In this document: positions 1-6,148 of the stretch, one piece after another
How the letters are laid out: the number at the start of each line of letters is the position of its first letter
Numbering within the stretch: the stretch's first letter is position 1
Source of the DNA: an uncultured Alphaproteobacteria bacterium
Lineage (GTDB): Bacteria; Pseudomonadota; Alphaproteobacteria; Rhizobiales; Ancalomicrobiaceae
NCBI GenBank assembly: GCA_937892955.1
Contig: CALBKH010000117.1
Coordinates: forward strand, 1 to 7,627
Direction of reading: 5' to 3'
DNA length: 7,627 nt
Position numbers and translations under genes: made by a program
The notes under the pieces: model-generated
The model's database searches: none
What the model saw: only the letters and a program-made list of their open reading frames with translations
Told to the model about the DNA's origin: nothing

Positions 1-18
1 CGACCACTGATACCGAGT

Positions 19-50
19 TCACGAAATTCGGACTCGTCCGAATTTCGTGA
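19..50. repeat. Perfect inverted repeat, 15-bp arms around a 2-nt centre
   Basis: Bases 19-33 (TCACGAAATTCGGAC) and 36-50 are exact reverse complements, separated by TC. As RNA it would fold into a 14-bp stem with a CTCG tetraloop. It sits in an AT-richer patch than anything nearby. No run of T follows on either strand, so it is not a standard intrinsic terminator. It could be a transcript-ending hairpin of a gene left of the window, an operator for a dimeric regulator, or a copy of a dispersed palindromic element. The repeat is certain; its role is not known. Confidence 0.85.
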
Positions 51-91
51 GTTACTGCCTGACCGGCCGGCGCCCGTTCGGGCTCGCCTTC

Positions 92-128
92 GCGGAAGAA
101 GTCCCGAACAGGTCGGAACTTCTTCCGC
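92..128. repeat. Inverted repeat, 11-bp perfect stem with nested inner pairs
   Basis: Bases 92-102 (GCGGAAGAAGT) and 118-128 are exact reverse complements. After one C/A mismatch, bases 104-107 pair with 113-116, giving a long hairpin with a small loop. It lies 27 bp past the vsr stop codon, so it is well placed to end or stabilise the dcm-vsr transcript, but no U-tract follows on that strand. A smaller hairpin (GCCCG-TT-CGGGC, 72-83) sits between it and the palindrome at 19-50. Apart from these structures I see no convincing gene in 1-154. Confidence 0.75.
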
Positions 129-134
129 TCGGTA

Positions 135-157
135 TGACGCCGCCGGACGGGGCGTCA
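135..157 (-). terminator. Hairpin overlapping the vsr stop codon
   Basis: TGACGCC (135-141) and GGCGTCA (151-157) are exact reverse complements with a 9-nt GC-rich loop. The right arm contains the vsr stop codon. The placement fits a 3'-end structure of the dcm-vsr message, but there is no U-tract, so calling it a terminator is only a possibility. Confidence 0.35.
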
Positions 158-595
158 CAGGCGGGTGAGCCGCTCGAGACGCGCGGCACACCCGTCGAGT
201 TCGCATTCCCAGATCACCAGGACGCGGAAGCCCAGGGCGCGCAGGCCGCGGATCTTCGCCGCGTCGCGACGACGGTTGGCGGCGAACTTGTCTTCCCAGA
301 AGGCACGATTGTTCTTCGGCATGGTGGCGCGGGAGCAGGCCGTGTGGTGGTGCCAGAAGCAGCCGTTGACGAAGATCGCCCAGCCGCGGGTGCGATTGGC
401 GAAGTCGGGGGAGCCCGGCAGGGTGCGGACGTTGCGGCGATAGTGGAGGCCCAAGCCGCGCAGCAGGCGGGCGACCTCCTCTTCGGCCGAGGTCTTCGTC
501 CGGCGGACGCGGGCGAGCAACGCCGAGCGTTCCGGCGACTGGGGCGGCGGCCGACCGGAACGGCGCTTCGGCTCGCGGTCGTCCGTCCCGCTCAT
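155..595 (-). CDS. vsr: Very short patch repair (Vsr) endonuclease
   Basis: Predicted 146-residue T:G mismatch endonuclease. The family nicks beside the T of a T:G mismatch left by deamination of 5-methylcytosine and so starts short-patch repair. Visible hallmarks are an N-terminal R-S-x5-R...T-x2-E block with E38, the LPGSPDF loop with metal-binding D64, the GCFWHHH core (78-84), zinc-ligand candidates C79, H84, C87 and C131, the N-x3-R-D segment ending at D111, and the terminal RVLVIWECEL (124-133). The length is near the usual 135-155. The ATG at 595 is chosen because it lies 4 nt after the dcm stop, with GGAG 7 nt upstream; the longer open frame to 949 only shadows dcm. Oddities: the residue matching E. 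coli H64 is N77, and one extra residue lies between H84 and C87. The first ~20 residues are basic and probably disordered. Confidence 0.94.
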   Translation of the reverse strand: MSGTDDREPKRRSGRPPPQSPERSALLARVRRTKTSAEEEVARLLRGLGLHYRRNVRTLPGSPDFANRTRGWAIFVNGCFWHHHTACSRATMPKNNRAFWEDKFAANRRRDAAKIRGLRALGFRVLVIWECELDGCAARLERLTRL

Positions 596-599
596 CGGC

Positions 600-1775
600 T
601 CACTCCGCCGCCGGTCGGATCGTCGGCCGGCGTCGCGACGGCGCGGGTGTCGCCTCGGCCATGCGATCGCGATGGGCGACCACCCGTTCGAGTAATCCCG
701 CCGGCAGCCGCAGTTGCGTCCGCCGCAGCCGTCCGAGGAAGCCCTCGGTGGCGCGTAGCGACAGCGGCTTGCCGGGATGGGCGAGGAAGGCGGCGAGGCC
801 GGGTCGGGCGGCGCGGAGCGGGTGCGTCGAGACGGCGACCGCGTGGCGTCGCTTCCCGTCGAAGCGGGCCGCGGCCGGCCAGCGTGCGACCTCCGCGAGG
901 TCGCGATCGCGGCGGAGATCGTGGGTGCCGGGGTAGGCGAGCCGCTCACCGACCCAACGCGCCACCGGCACGCTCACGGCGTTGCCGACCAGCGACCAGC
1001 GCAGCCGTTCGAGGCCGACCTCGGCGGCGGGGCGGGTCCAGTCGGCGGGGAAGCCCTGCAGACGCTCGGCGTCGCGGATCTCGGGGGTGACGATCGCCCC
1101 GTCGGGCAACAGGATCGCCGGGGGCGACGGGATGCCGAGGGTCGAGCCGTTCTTCAGGGTCGGCACGCAATCGCGACCCCAGCCGAGGCCGCGGATGCCC
1201 TCGGTCCAATAGAAGCCGTGGGCATGGGTGGCGAGATCGGTCTCGGGCTCCGTCGGCGCGACCTCGTCGGCGAAGAGCACCTCGGCCGGATCGATGACCC
1301 GGCTCGCCACCAGGAAGACCCGCTGGCGGCGTTGCGGCAGGAAGGCGAGGCTGTCGACGGTGCGGTAGGCCCAGCGATAGCCGCGCTCCTCGAAGGCGGA
1401 CGTGAGCCGCGTCATCGCCACGCCGCCGTCGAGGCGGAGCATGAAGGAGACGTTCTCCAGCAGCACGGTCGGCGTGGCGCTCGCGTCCATCAGACGGAAG
1501 ACGTTGTCGACGAGACCGGACTTGGCGCCGCCGATACCGGCGGTGCGTCCGGCCTGGGAGAGGTCCTGACAGGGGAAGCCGGCGGTCATCAGGTCGTGCG
1601 CGGGGAGGCTCGCGACCTCGCGCACGTCGCCGAGGCGCGGCGCGCCGGGGAAGCGCGCGGCGAGCACGGCCGCGGCCGGCGCCCAGCTCTCGACCAGCAC
1701 CTCGGCCTCGTGGCCCGCCGCCGCCATTCCACTCTCGAGCCCGCCGACGCCGGCGAAGAGCCCCGCCACCCGCAT
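600..1775 (-). CDS. dcm: DNA (cytosine-5) methyltransferase
   Basis: Predicted 391-residue SAM-dependent enzyme that methylates C5 of cytosine in duplex DNA. The ordered motifs are present: I, FAGVGG (7-12); IV, the catalytic Pro-Cys loop FPCQDLS (67-73, C69); VI, ENV (107-109); VIII, QRRQRVF (148-154); IX, R-x3-R-L-Q-G-F-P (234-243); X, GNAVSVPVA (264-272). The target-recognition stretch between VIII and IX is short, about 80 residues. About 110 residues follow motif X, which is longer than in many relatives. The target sequence cannot be read from this; the symbol is used at family level and does not imply CCWGG. The start is firm: GGGAGGG ends 6 nt before the ATG. It lies directly upstream of vsr, the usual partner. 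No restriction endonuclease is seen here, so it is either solitary or part of a locus extending left. Base composition matches its neighbours, so there is no clear sign of recent transfer. Confidence 0.95.
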   Translation of the reverse strand: MRVAGLFAGVGGLESGMAAAGHEAEVLVESWAPAAAVLAARFPGAPRLGDVREVASLPAHDLMTAGFPCQDLSQAGRTAGIGGAKSGLVDNVFRLMDASATPTVLLENVSFMLRLDGGVAMTRLTSAFEERGYRWAYRTVDSLAFLPQRRQRVFLVASRVIDPAEVLFADEVAPTEPETDLATHAHGFYWTEGIRGLGWGRDCVPTLKNGSTLGIPSPPAILLPDGAIVTPEIRDAERLQGFPADWTRPAAEVGLERLRWSLVGNAVSVPVARWVGERLAYPGTHDLRRDRDLAEVARWPAAARFDGKRRHAVAVSTHPLRAARPGLAAFLAHPGKPLSLRATEGFLGRLRRTQLRLPAGLLERVVAHRDRMAEATPAPSRRRPTIRPAAE

Positions 1776-1781
1776 GGGCGT

Positions 1782-1828
1782 CCCTCCCGATTCGCGCCCA
1801 TCCTCGAGCGCGCCTCGAAGGGCGTCAA
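1782..1828 (-). promoter_or_regulatory. Putative promoter and ribosome binding site of dcm-vsr
   Basis: In the 73-bp gap between the GtrA stop and the dcm start, the minus strand has TTGACG (1823-1828), a good -35 box for alphaproteobacteria. A poor -10 candidate, GAGGAT (1800-1805), follows after 17 bp. A strong Shine-Dalgarno GGGAGGG (1782-1788) lies 6 nt before the ATG. The ribosome binding site is convincing; the promoter is a guess, and dcm may instead be read through from the gtrA gene. Confidence 0.35.
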
Positions 1829-1848
1829 GCGGCAGCGACGCGGTCGCC

Positions 1849-2331
1849 TCAGGCGCCGGGGGCGGTGCGGTGCGGGCCGTGGCGGAAGGCGAAGCGGGAG
1901 TAGCCGTAGTAGGAGACGAACATGGCGACGCCGGAGCCGACCACCGCGGCCATCGGCGGCGACAGGTTGCGCCCGACCCAGACGATCTCGGGCATCGACC
2001 ACAGGGTGAGGGCGTAGACGCCGTAGTTCACCAGCGCGGCGATGACCGCCACCAGGCCGTAACGGCCGCCCTCGGCGGCCATGCCGCGGGCGTCGGTGAC
2101 CTTGTCGTGGGTCTTGAAGGTGAAGCGGCGGTTGATCAGCCAGGTCACGGTCATCGCCGTACCCATGGCGCCGACGCGGGCGAGATAGGGGTTCACCCCG
2201 AAGACCATGGTCAGAGCCGACAGGATCGAGACGTCGACGACGAAGCCGATGCCGCCGGTGAAGGCGAACTTGATCACCCGCTCCAGGCGCGCCGCGACAT
2301 GCGGGGAAAAGTGCTTCTCCAGATCGATCAT
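1849..2331 (-). CDS. GtrA-family membrane protein
   Basis: Predicted 160-residue inner-membrane protein of the GtrA family. Four hydrophobic segments are visible at about 20-43, 48-66, 90-111 and 123-143. The family signatures are present: K-F-x3-G-G-I-G-F before and into helix 1, WLINRRFTF (64-72) after helix 2, and YYGYSRFAF (141-149) after helix 4. Family members are linked to moving lipid-linked sugars across the membrane or to cell-surface polysaccharide modification, usually with a glycosyltransferase partner. None is present here, so the substrate is unknown. Start choice is uncertain: the ATG at 2331 begins just before the domain, an ATG at 2349 adds six residues, and a GTG at 2475 would add an arginine-rich leader that looks non-coding. 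None has a clear Shine-Dalgarno. It is transcribed toward dcm, 73 bp away. Confidence 0.88.
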   Translation of the reverse strand: MIDLEKHFSPHVAARLERVIKFAFTGGIGFVVDVSILSALTMVFGVNPYLARVGAMGTAMTVTWLINRRFTFKTHDKVTDARGMAAEGGRYGLVAVIAALVNYGVYALTLWSMPEIVWVGRNLSPPMAAVVGSGVAMFVSYYGYSRFAFRHGPHRTAPGA

Positions 2332-2365
2332 CGGAAATCGGACGTCCATGTGGTCGGGCCGGCCG

Positions 2366-2377
2366 CGTCGTACGACG
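2366..2377. promoter_or_regulatory. 12-bp perfect palindrome upstream of gtrA
   Basis: CGTCGTACGACG is its own reverse complement and lies 35 bp upstream of the preferred GtrA start, in the divergent spacer. A GGGG-AAGA-CCCC mini-hairpin follows at 2390-2401. It could be an operator, but short palindromes are not rare in DNA this GC-rich. I could not find a convincing promoter for either direction in this spacer (about 2350-2573). Confidence 0.3.
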
Positions 2378-2485
2378 TTCGGGGCGGCCGGGGAAGACCC
2401 CAGCCGAGGGATCGACCGGCGAGGCCGAACAAGCGGAGGAGTGTGGCGAAGCCGTGTTCGACGACAGTTGAGCACGAAGAAATTT

Positions 2486-2499
2486 CGTTCGTCTGAACG
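2486..2499. repeat. Small inverted repeat in the divergent spacer
   Basis: CGTTC-GTCT-GAACG is a perfect 5-bp stem with a 4-nt centre. Immediately before it is GAAATTTC (2479-2486), itself a palindrome and the AT-richest stretch of this spacer. Such a low-melting, palindromic patch between divergent genes is a reasonable place for a regulator or polymerase to bind, but no known box is recognised: the spacing does not fit the alphaproteobacterial LexA pattern of GAAC-N7-GAAC. Confidence 0.35.
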
Positions 2500-2573
2500 C
2501 CGCGCCGATCGCGGCGACGGGATTTGCCGCCGCGACGGTTGACCGCGCCGCCGACTTGGGGGATCTGTCGCGC

Positions 2574-3674
2574 ATGGATCGCAGCCGCAGACCCCCGAAA
2601 TCGCCGAAGCCCGCAGCGCCGACCGGCGGACGTCCCGCGCGTCCCGGCGGAGCGGAGACGCGTTCGCGTCGTCCGGCAGAGGAGACCGGGAGCGTCGTCG
2701 CGCCGCCGCGTCCGGTCGATCCGACGGCGCTGGCGCCGCGCCGCATCACCGGCGACCCGCTCGCTCCGGAGATGCTGGAGATGGCGGGCTGGGACGACTA
2801 CGCGCTGATCGACTCCGGTCACGGCCGCAAGCTCGAACGCTACGGCCACGTGCGGCTCACCCGGCCGGAGGAGCAGGCGCTGTGGGTGCCGCGGCTCGCG
2901 GCCGAGACCTGGGAAGCGGCCGCCGCCCATTTCACCGGCGACGTCGAAGAGGAAGGCCCGGGGCGCTGGCGCTTCACCGGGCGCATGCCCGAGACGTGGC
3001 CGATGCGCTTCGACCCGGTGCGCTTCTCCTGCCGCTTCACCTCGTTCCGCCACACCGGCGTCTTCCCCGAACAGGCGGCGCATTGGCGCTGGATGCGCGA
3101 GGCGATCGGTCGAGCGGCGCGCGCCGGGCGACGGCCGAAGCTCCTCAACCTCTTCGGCTACACCGGCCTCGCCTCGCTGATCGCGGCGGACGCCGGCGCC
3201 GAGGTGACCCATGTCGACGCCTCGAAGAAATCCATCGCCTGGGCCCGCGAGAACCAGGGTGAGAGCGGCCTCGATCATCTGCCGATCCGCTGGATCTGCG
3301 ACGACGCACAGAAGTTCGTCGCCCGCGAAGTCAGGCGCGGCAATCGTTACGACGCGATCCTGCTCGATCCGCCGAAATACGGCCGTGGTCCGGACGGCGA
3401 GGTGTGGCAGTTGTTCGAGAACCTCGGGCCGATGCTCCGGTCCTGTCGCGAGCTTCTGTCCGCCGATGCCCTCTTCGAGATCCTCACCGTCTACGCCATG
3501 CGCTCGTCCTACGCCTCGTTCCACGAACTGATGGCCGAGGTGATGGGGACACGCGGCGGGCGGATCGCCTCGGGCGAACTGTTCATCGCCGAAGACCCGG
3601 CGCCGGGAACCGACATCCGCCGCCGCCTCGCCACGTCGCTGTGGGTGCGCTGGACCGGGGAGGAGAACCGATGA
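2574..3674 (+). CDS. Class I SAM-dependent rRNA methyltransferase (COG1092/RlmI-RlmK-like)
   Basis: Predicted 366-residue cytosolic methyltransferase, related to the RlmI/RlmK-type 23S rRNA cytosine/guanine methyltransferases. Residues 1-60 are a Pro/Arg/Ala-rich, probably disordered tail. A divergent middle domain follows (about 65-170). The Rossmann domain then shows motif I LLNLFGYTG (190-198), the acidic SAM-ribose region VDASKKSIAWARENQ (214-228), a D-D-A-Q-K-F adenine-site segment (243-248) and the catalytic-type motif IV LDPPKYG (264-270). No N-terminal PUA domain is seen, unlike E. coli RlmI, so the exact target should not be assumed. The ATG at 2574 is preferred, with GGGGGA about 10 nt upstream; an in-frame TTG at 2556 would overlap that site. 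The stop overlaps the start of the next gene (ATGA), so the two are translationally coupled. Confidence 0.88.
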   Translation: MDRSRRPPKSPKPAAPTGGRPARPGGAETRSRRPAEETGSVVAPPRPVDPTALAPRRITGDPLAPEMLEMAGWDDYALIDSGHGRKLERYGHVRLTRPEEQALWVPRLAAETWEAAAAHFTGDVEEEGPGRWRFTGRMPETWPMRFDPVRFSCRFTSFRHTGVFPEQAAHWRWMREAIGRAARAGRRPKLLNLFGYTGLASLIAADAGAEVTHVDASKKSIAWARENQGESGLDHLPIRWICDDAQKFVAREVRRGNRYDAILLDPPKYGRGPDGEVWQLFENLGPMLRSCRELLSADALFEILTVYAMRSSYASFHELMAEVMGTRGGRIASGELFIAEDPAPGTDIRRRLATSLWVRWTGEENR

Positions 3675-4594
3675 CCCGACCGCCGCCGCGCGACGCCTCG
3701 CGCGATCTCTACCGCCGACCGAAGCCGAAGACCGGCGGGTCACCCAGGCCCGAAGCGTCGCATGCGGCTCCGAGTGCCGCGACCGACGGGAGCGGATCGA
3801 AGCTCGTCACCAGCCTCGCCAATCCGGTGGTGAAAGAGCTGCGCGCCCTGCACATGAAGAAGGAGCGCGCCGAGAGCGGGCTGTTCCTCGCCGAGGGGCT
3901 GAAGCTCGTCACCGATGCGCTGGAGGAGGGTTGGCCGATCCGCACCCTGGTCCACGCGACCCGGGTCAAGGACCAGCCGCTGGTGAAGCGGGCGATCGCC
4001 GAGGCCGGAGCGCGCGGCGCGCTGGTACTCGAGGTCTCCGACGAGGTGCTGACCAAGATCTGCCGGCGCGACAATCCGCAGATGGTGGTCGCCGTCTTCG
4101 AACAGCGGCTGCGGCGGCTCGACGAGCTGACCGAACCACCCGGTGTCTGGGTGGCGCTGGAGGGGATCAAGGACCCGGGCAATCTCGGCACGATCGTCCG
4201 CACCGTCGATTCCGTCGGCGCGGCCGGGGTCATCCTCCTCGGCGACGTGACCGACCCTTTCGCCCTCGAAGCGGTCCGCGCCACCATGGGATCGCTCTTC
4301 CACGTGCCGCTGGTCGCCGCCTCGCTCGCCGACTTCGTCGCCTGGAAGCGGGCGCGCGGTATTCCGGTGTGGGGGACGCATCTGAAAGGCGCGGTCGACT
4401 ATCGCACGGTCGACTGGCCGGAGACCTGCGTGCTGATGATGGGCAACGAGCAGTCGGGCCTCTCCGACGCCCACGTCGAGGCCTGCGACGGCATCGTCAA
4501 GATCCCGATGGCGGGCAAGGCCGACAGTCTCAATCTCGCCGTCGCCACGGCGGTGATGCTCTACGAGATCCGGCGCAGCCGCCTGACGGTTTGA
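3671..4594 (+). CDS. SpoU/TrmH-family RNA methyltransferase
   Basis: Predicted 307-residue SPOUT enzyme that transfers a methyl group from SAM to RNA, most likely a ribose 2'-O-methyltransferase on rRNA or tRNA. Residues 1-43 are a Pro/Arg/Ser-rich tail. A substrate-binding domain follows, starting at S-L-A-N-P-V-V-K and including LFLAEGLKLV (71-80). The knotted catalytic domain has all three SpoU motifs: motif 1 with NLGTIVRT (171-178, N171 and R177), motif 2 VLMMGNEQSGL (254-264, E260) and motif 3 KIPMAGKADSLNLAVA (277-292, S286, N288). The ATG at 3671 overlaps the stop of the upstream methyltransferase gene and has AGGAG 5 nt upstream, so this start is firm; an upstream extension of the frame to 3404 is an artefact inside the previous gene. 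The RNA target cannot be deduced, and RlmB and TrmH-like roles are both possible. Confidence 0.9.
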   Translation: MTRPPPRDASRDLYRRPKPKTGGSPRPEASHAAPSAATDGSGSKLVTSLANPVVKELRALHMKKERAESGLFLAEGLKLVTDALEEGWPIRTLVHATRVKDQPLVKRAIAEAGARGALVLEVSDEVLTKICRRDNPQMVVAVFEQRLRRLDELTEPPGVWVALEGIKDPGNLGTIVRTVDSVGAAGVILLGDVTDPFALEAVRATMGSLFHVPLVAASLADFVAWKRARGIPVWGTHLKGAVDYRTVDWPETCVLMMGNEQSGLSDAHVEACDGIVKIPMAGKADSLNLAVATAVMLYEIRRSRLTV

Positions 4595-4601
4595 CCGGCG
4601 C

Positions 4602-4631
4602 GGACATGCTCCGCACCGCCTCGGAATGTCC
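4602..4631. terminator. Imperfect hairpin between convergent genes
   Basis: In the 51-bp gap between the SpoU gene and glpK, GGACAT (4602-4607) pairs with ATGTCC (4626-4631). After a 2-nt bulge TCCG (4610-4613) pairs with CGGA (4622-4625), leaving an 8-nt loop. The position between two facing stop codons suits a bidirectional terminator. There is no T-run on either side, so this is a tentative call. Confidence 0.35.
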
Positions 4632-4645
4632 CGTCCGGTGTCTCC

Positions 4646-6136
4646 TCACGTCGTCGACAGCGTCCGTCGCACCGCGTCGGCCCAGCCGGCGCGCTTGGCG
4701 GCGCGGGTCGCGGCGTCCATCGTCGGGGTGAAGCGACGGTCGAGGGTCCAGGTGCGGGCGAAGACCTCGGGCTCGGGCAGGACACCGGCGCCGAGACCGG
4801 CGAGGTAGGCGGCGCCGAGCGCCGTCGTCTCGCGGATCACCGGACGATCGACCGGGGCGTCGAGGATGTCGGCGAGGAACTGCATGGTCCAGTCGGAGGC
4901 GGTCATGCCGCCGTCGACGCGCAACACCGTGCGCCCCTCCCCGCCCCAGTCGCGGCGCATCGCCTCGATCAGGTCGCCGGTCTGTTGACCGACCGACTCG
5001 AGCGCGGCGCGGACGATTTCGCGGCGGGTGGTGCCGCGCGTGAGGCCGTAGAGAGCGCCGCGCGCCTCGGCGTCCCACCACGGCGCGCCGAGGCCGACGA
5101 AGGCGGGCACGAAGTGGACCGCCTGGGCCGGATCGGAGTCGGCCGCCAGCCGTCCGGTCTCGGCGGCTTCGGCGACGAGGCCGAGGCCGTCGCGCAGCCA
5201 CTGCACCGCCGCGCCGGCGATGAAGATCGCGCCCTCCAGCGCATAGGTGCGCTTGCCGCCGAGCTGATAGGCGACGGTGGTGAGCAGGCGGTTCTTCGAG
5301 GCGACCGCCGTTTCGCCGGTGTTGAGGAGCGCGAAGCAGCCGGTGCCGTAGGTCGACTTCATCATGCCGGGGGCGAAGCAGGCCTGACCGACGGTCGCCG
5401 CCTGCTGGTCGCCGGCGATGCCGCGGATGGCGACGGCTGCGCCGAGGATCTCGGGATCGGTCACGCCGAAGTCGGCGGAGCTGTCGCGGACCTCGGGCAG
5501 GAGGCTCGTCGGCACGCGGAAGAGGCGGCAGAGCTCCTCGTCCCAAGCGCCGGTGTGGATGTCGAAGAGTGCGGTGCGCGAGGCGTTGGTGGCGTCGGTG
5601 GCGTGCACCCGACCGCCGGTCAGGCGCCACAGGAGATACGCGTCGACGGTGCCGAAGGCGAGCTTGCCGGCCTCGGCCGCGGCGCGGGCACCGGGGACGT
5701 CGTCGAGGATGCGGGCGATCTTGGTCGCCGAAAAATAGGGGTCGAGCAGCAGACCGGTGCGGGCGGAGACGAGAGGTTCGGCGCCTTCGGCCTTCAGTGC
5801 GGCGCAGGTGTCGGCGGTGCGGCGGTCCTGCCAGACGATCGCCCGATGGACGGGCGCGCCGGTCGCCCGATCCCAGATCAGCGTCGTCTCACGCTGGTTG
5901 GTGATGCCGATCGCGGCGATGTCCTTGGCGGCGATCCCGGCCTTCGCCACGGCGGCGCGCAGCGTGTCCAGGGTGGTGCGCCAGATGTCTGCCGGGTCGT
6001 GCTCGACGTGACCGGGAGCCGGGAAGATCTGCGGGAATTCCTCCTGGGCGACACCGGCGATGGTGAGGTCGGTCCGGAAGACGATGGCGCGCGACGAGGT
6101 GGTCCCCTGATCGATGGCGACGACGTGCGACGTCAT
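4646..6136 (-). CDS. glpK: Glycerol kinase
   Basis: Predicted 496-residue FGGY-family kinase, full length, which makes sn-glycerol 3-phosphate from glycerol and ATP and so traps glycerol for lipid synthesis or catabolism. Seen in order: the phosphate loop DQGTTSSRA (9-17), GITNQRETT (77-85) with glycerol-contacting R82 and E83, W102 in IVWQDRRT, Y134, the catalytic-base region GIAGDQQAA (239-247, D243), STYGTGCF (261-268), GLGAPWWD (348-355) and the nucleotide-site segment RVDGGMTASDW (406-416). AGGAGAG lies 6 nt before the ATG and contains the A of the upstream gene's TGA. The neighbour upstream is a lytic transglycosylase 12 nt away; no glpF, glpD or glpR is present. The G-G-x-R loop that binds fructose-1,6-bisphosphate in the E. 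coli enzyme is not recognisable before residue 239. Confidence 0.97.
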   Translation of the reverse strand: MTSHVVAIDQGTTSSRAIVFRTDLTIAGVAQEEFPQIFPAPGHVEHDPADIWRTTLDTLRAAVAKAGIAAKDIAAIGITNQRETTLIWDRATGAPVHRAIVWQDRRTADTCAALKAEGAEPLVSARTGLLLDPYFSATKIARILDDVPGARAAAEAGKLAFGTVDAYLLWRLTGGRVHATDATNASRTALFDIHTGAWDEELCRLFRVPTSLLPEVRDSSADFGVTDPEILGAAVAIRGIAGDQQAATVGQACFAPGMMKSTYGTGCFALLNTGETAVASKNRLLTTVAYQLGGKRTYALEGAIFIAGAAVQWLRDGLGLVAEAAETGRLAADSDPAQAVHFVPAFVGLGAPWWDAEARGALYGLTRGTTRREIVRAALESVGQQTGDLIEAMRRDWGGEGRTVLRVDGGMTASDWTMQFLADILDAPVDRPVIRETTALGAAYLAGLGAGVLPEPEVFARTWTLDRRFTPTMDAATRAAKRAGWADAVRRTLSTT

Positions 6137-6148
6137 GGCGGTCTCTCC

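Noticed and set aside
1..50. Possible tail of a plus-strand gene ending at 48-50 (TTDTEFTKFGLVRIS then TGA)
   Set aside because: Only 15 codons are visible, the third positions are far less GC-rich than in true genes here, and the stop falls inside the palindrome. It cannot be excluded without the left flank.
777..2009. A 410-codon plus-strand open frame over the methyltransferase gene
   Set aside because: It is antisense to dcm, which shows every C5-methyltransferase motif; the plus-strand product has no recognisable features.
2539..2567. TTGACC...GATCTG as a promoter for the RNA methyltransferase operon
   Set aside because: Spacing is 17 bp, but the -10 is poor and transcription would start at the ATG, leaving the GGGGGA ribosome binding site outside the message.
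2328..3743. Long minus-strand open frame antisense to the COG1092 methyltransferase
   Set aside because: Shadow of a gene with clear SAM-binding and DPPK motifs; it has no domain of its own.
4600..4614. GCGGA-CATGC-TCCGC as a separate terminator hairpin
   Set aside because: It is short, lacks a T-run, and competes with the longer hairpin at 4602-4631, which explains the same bases better.
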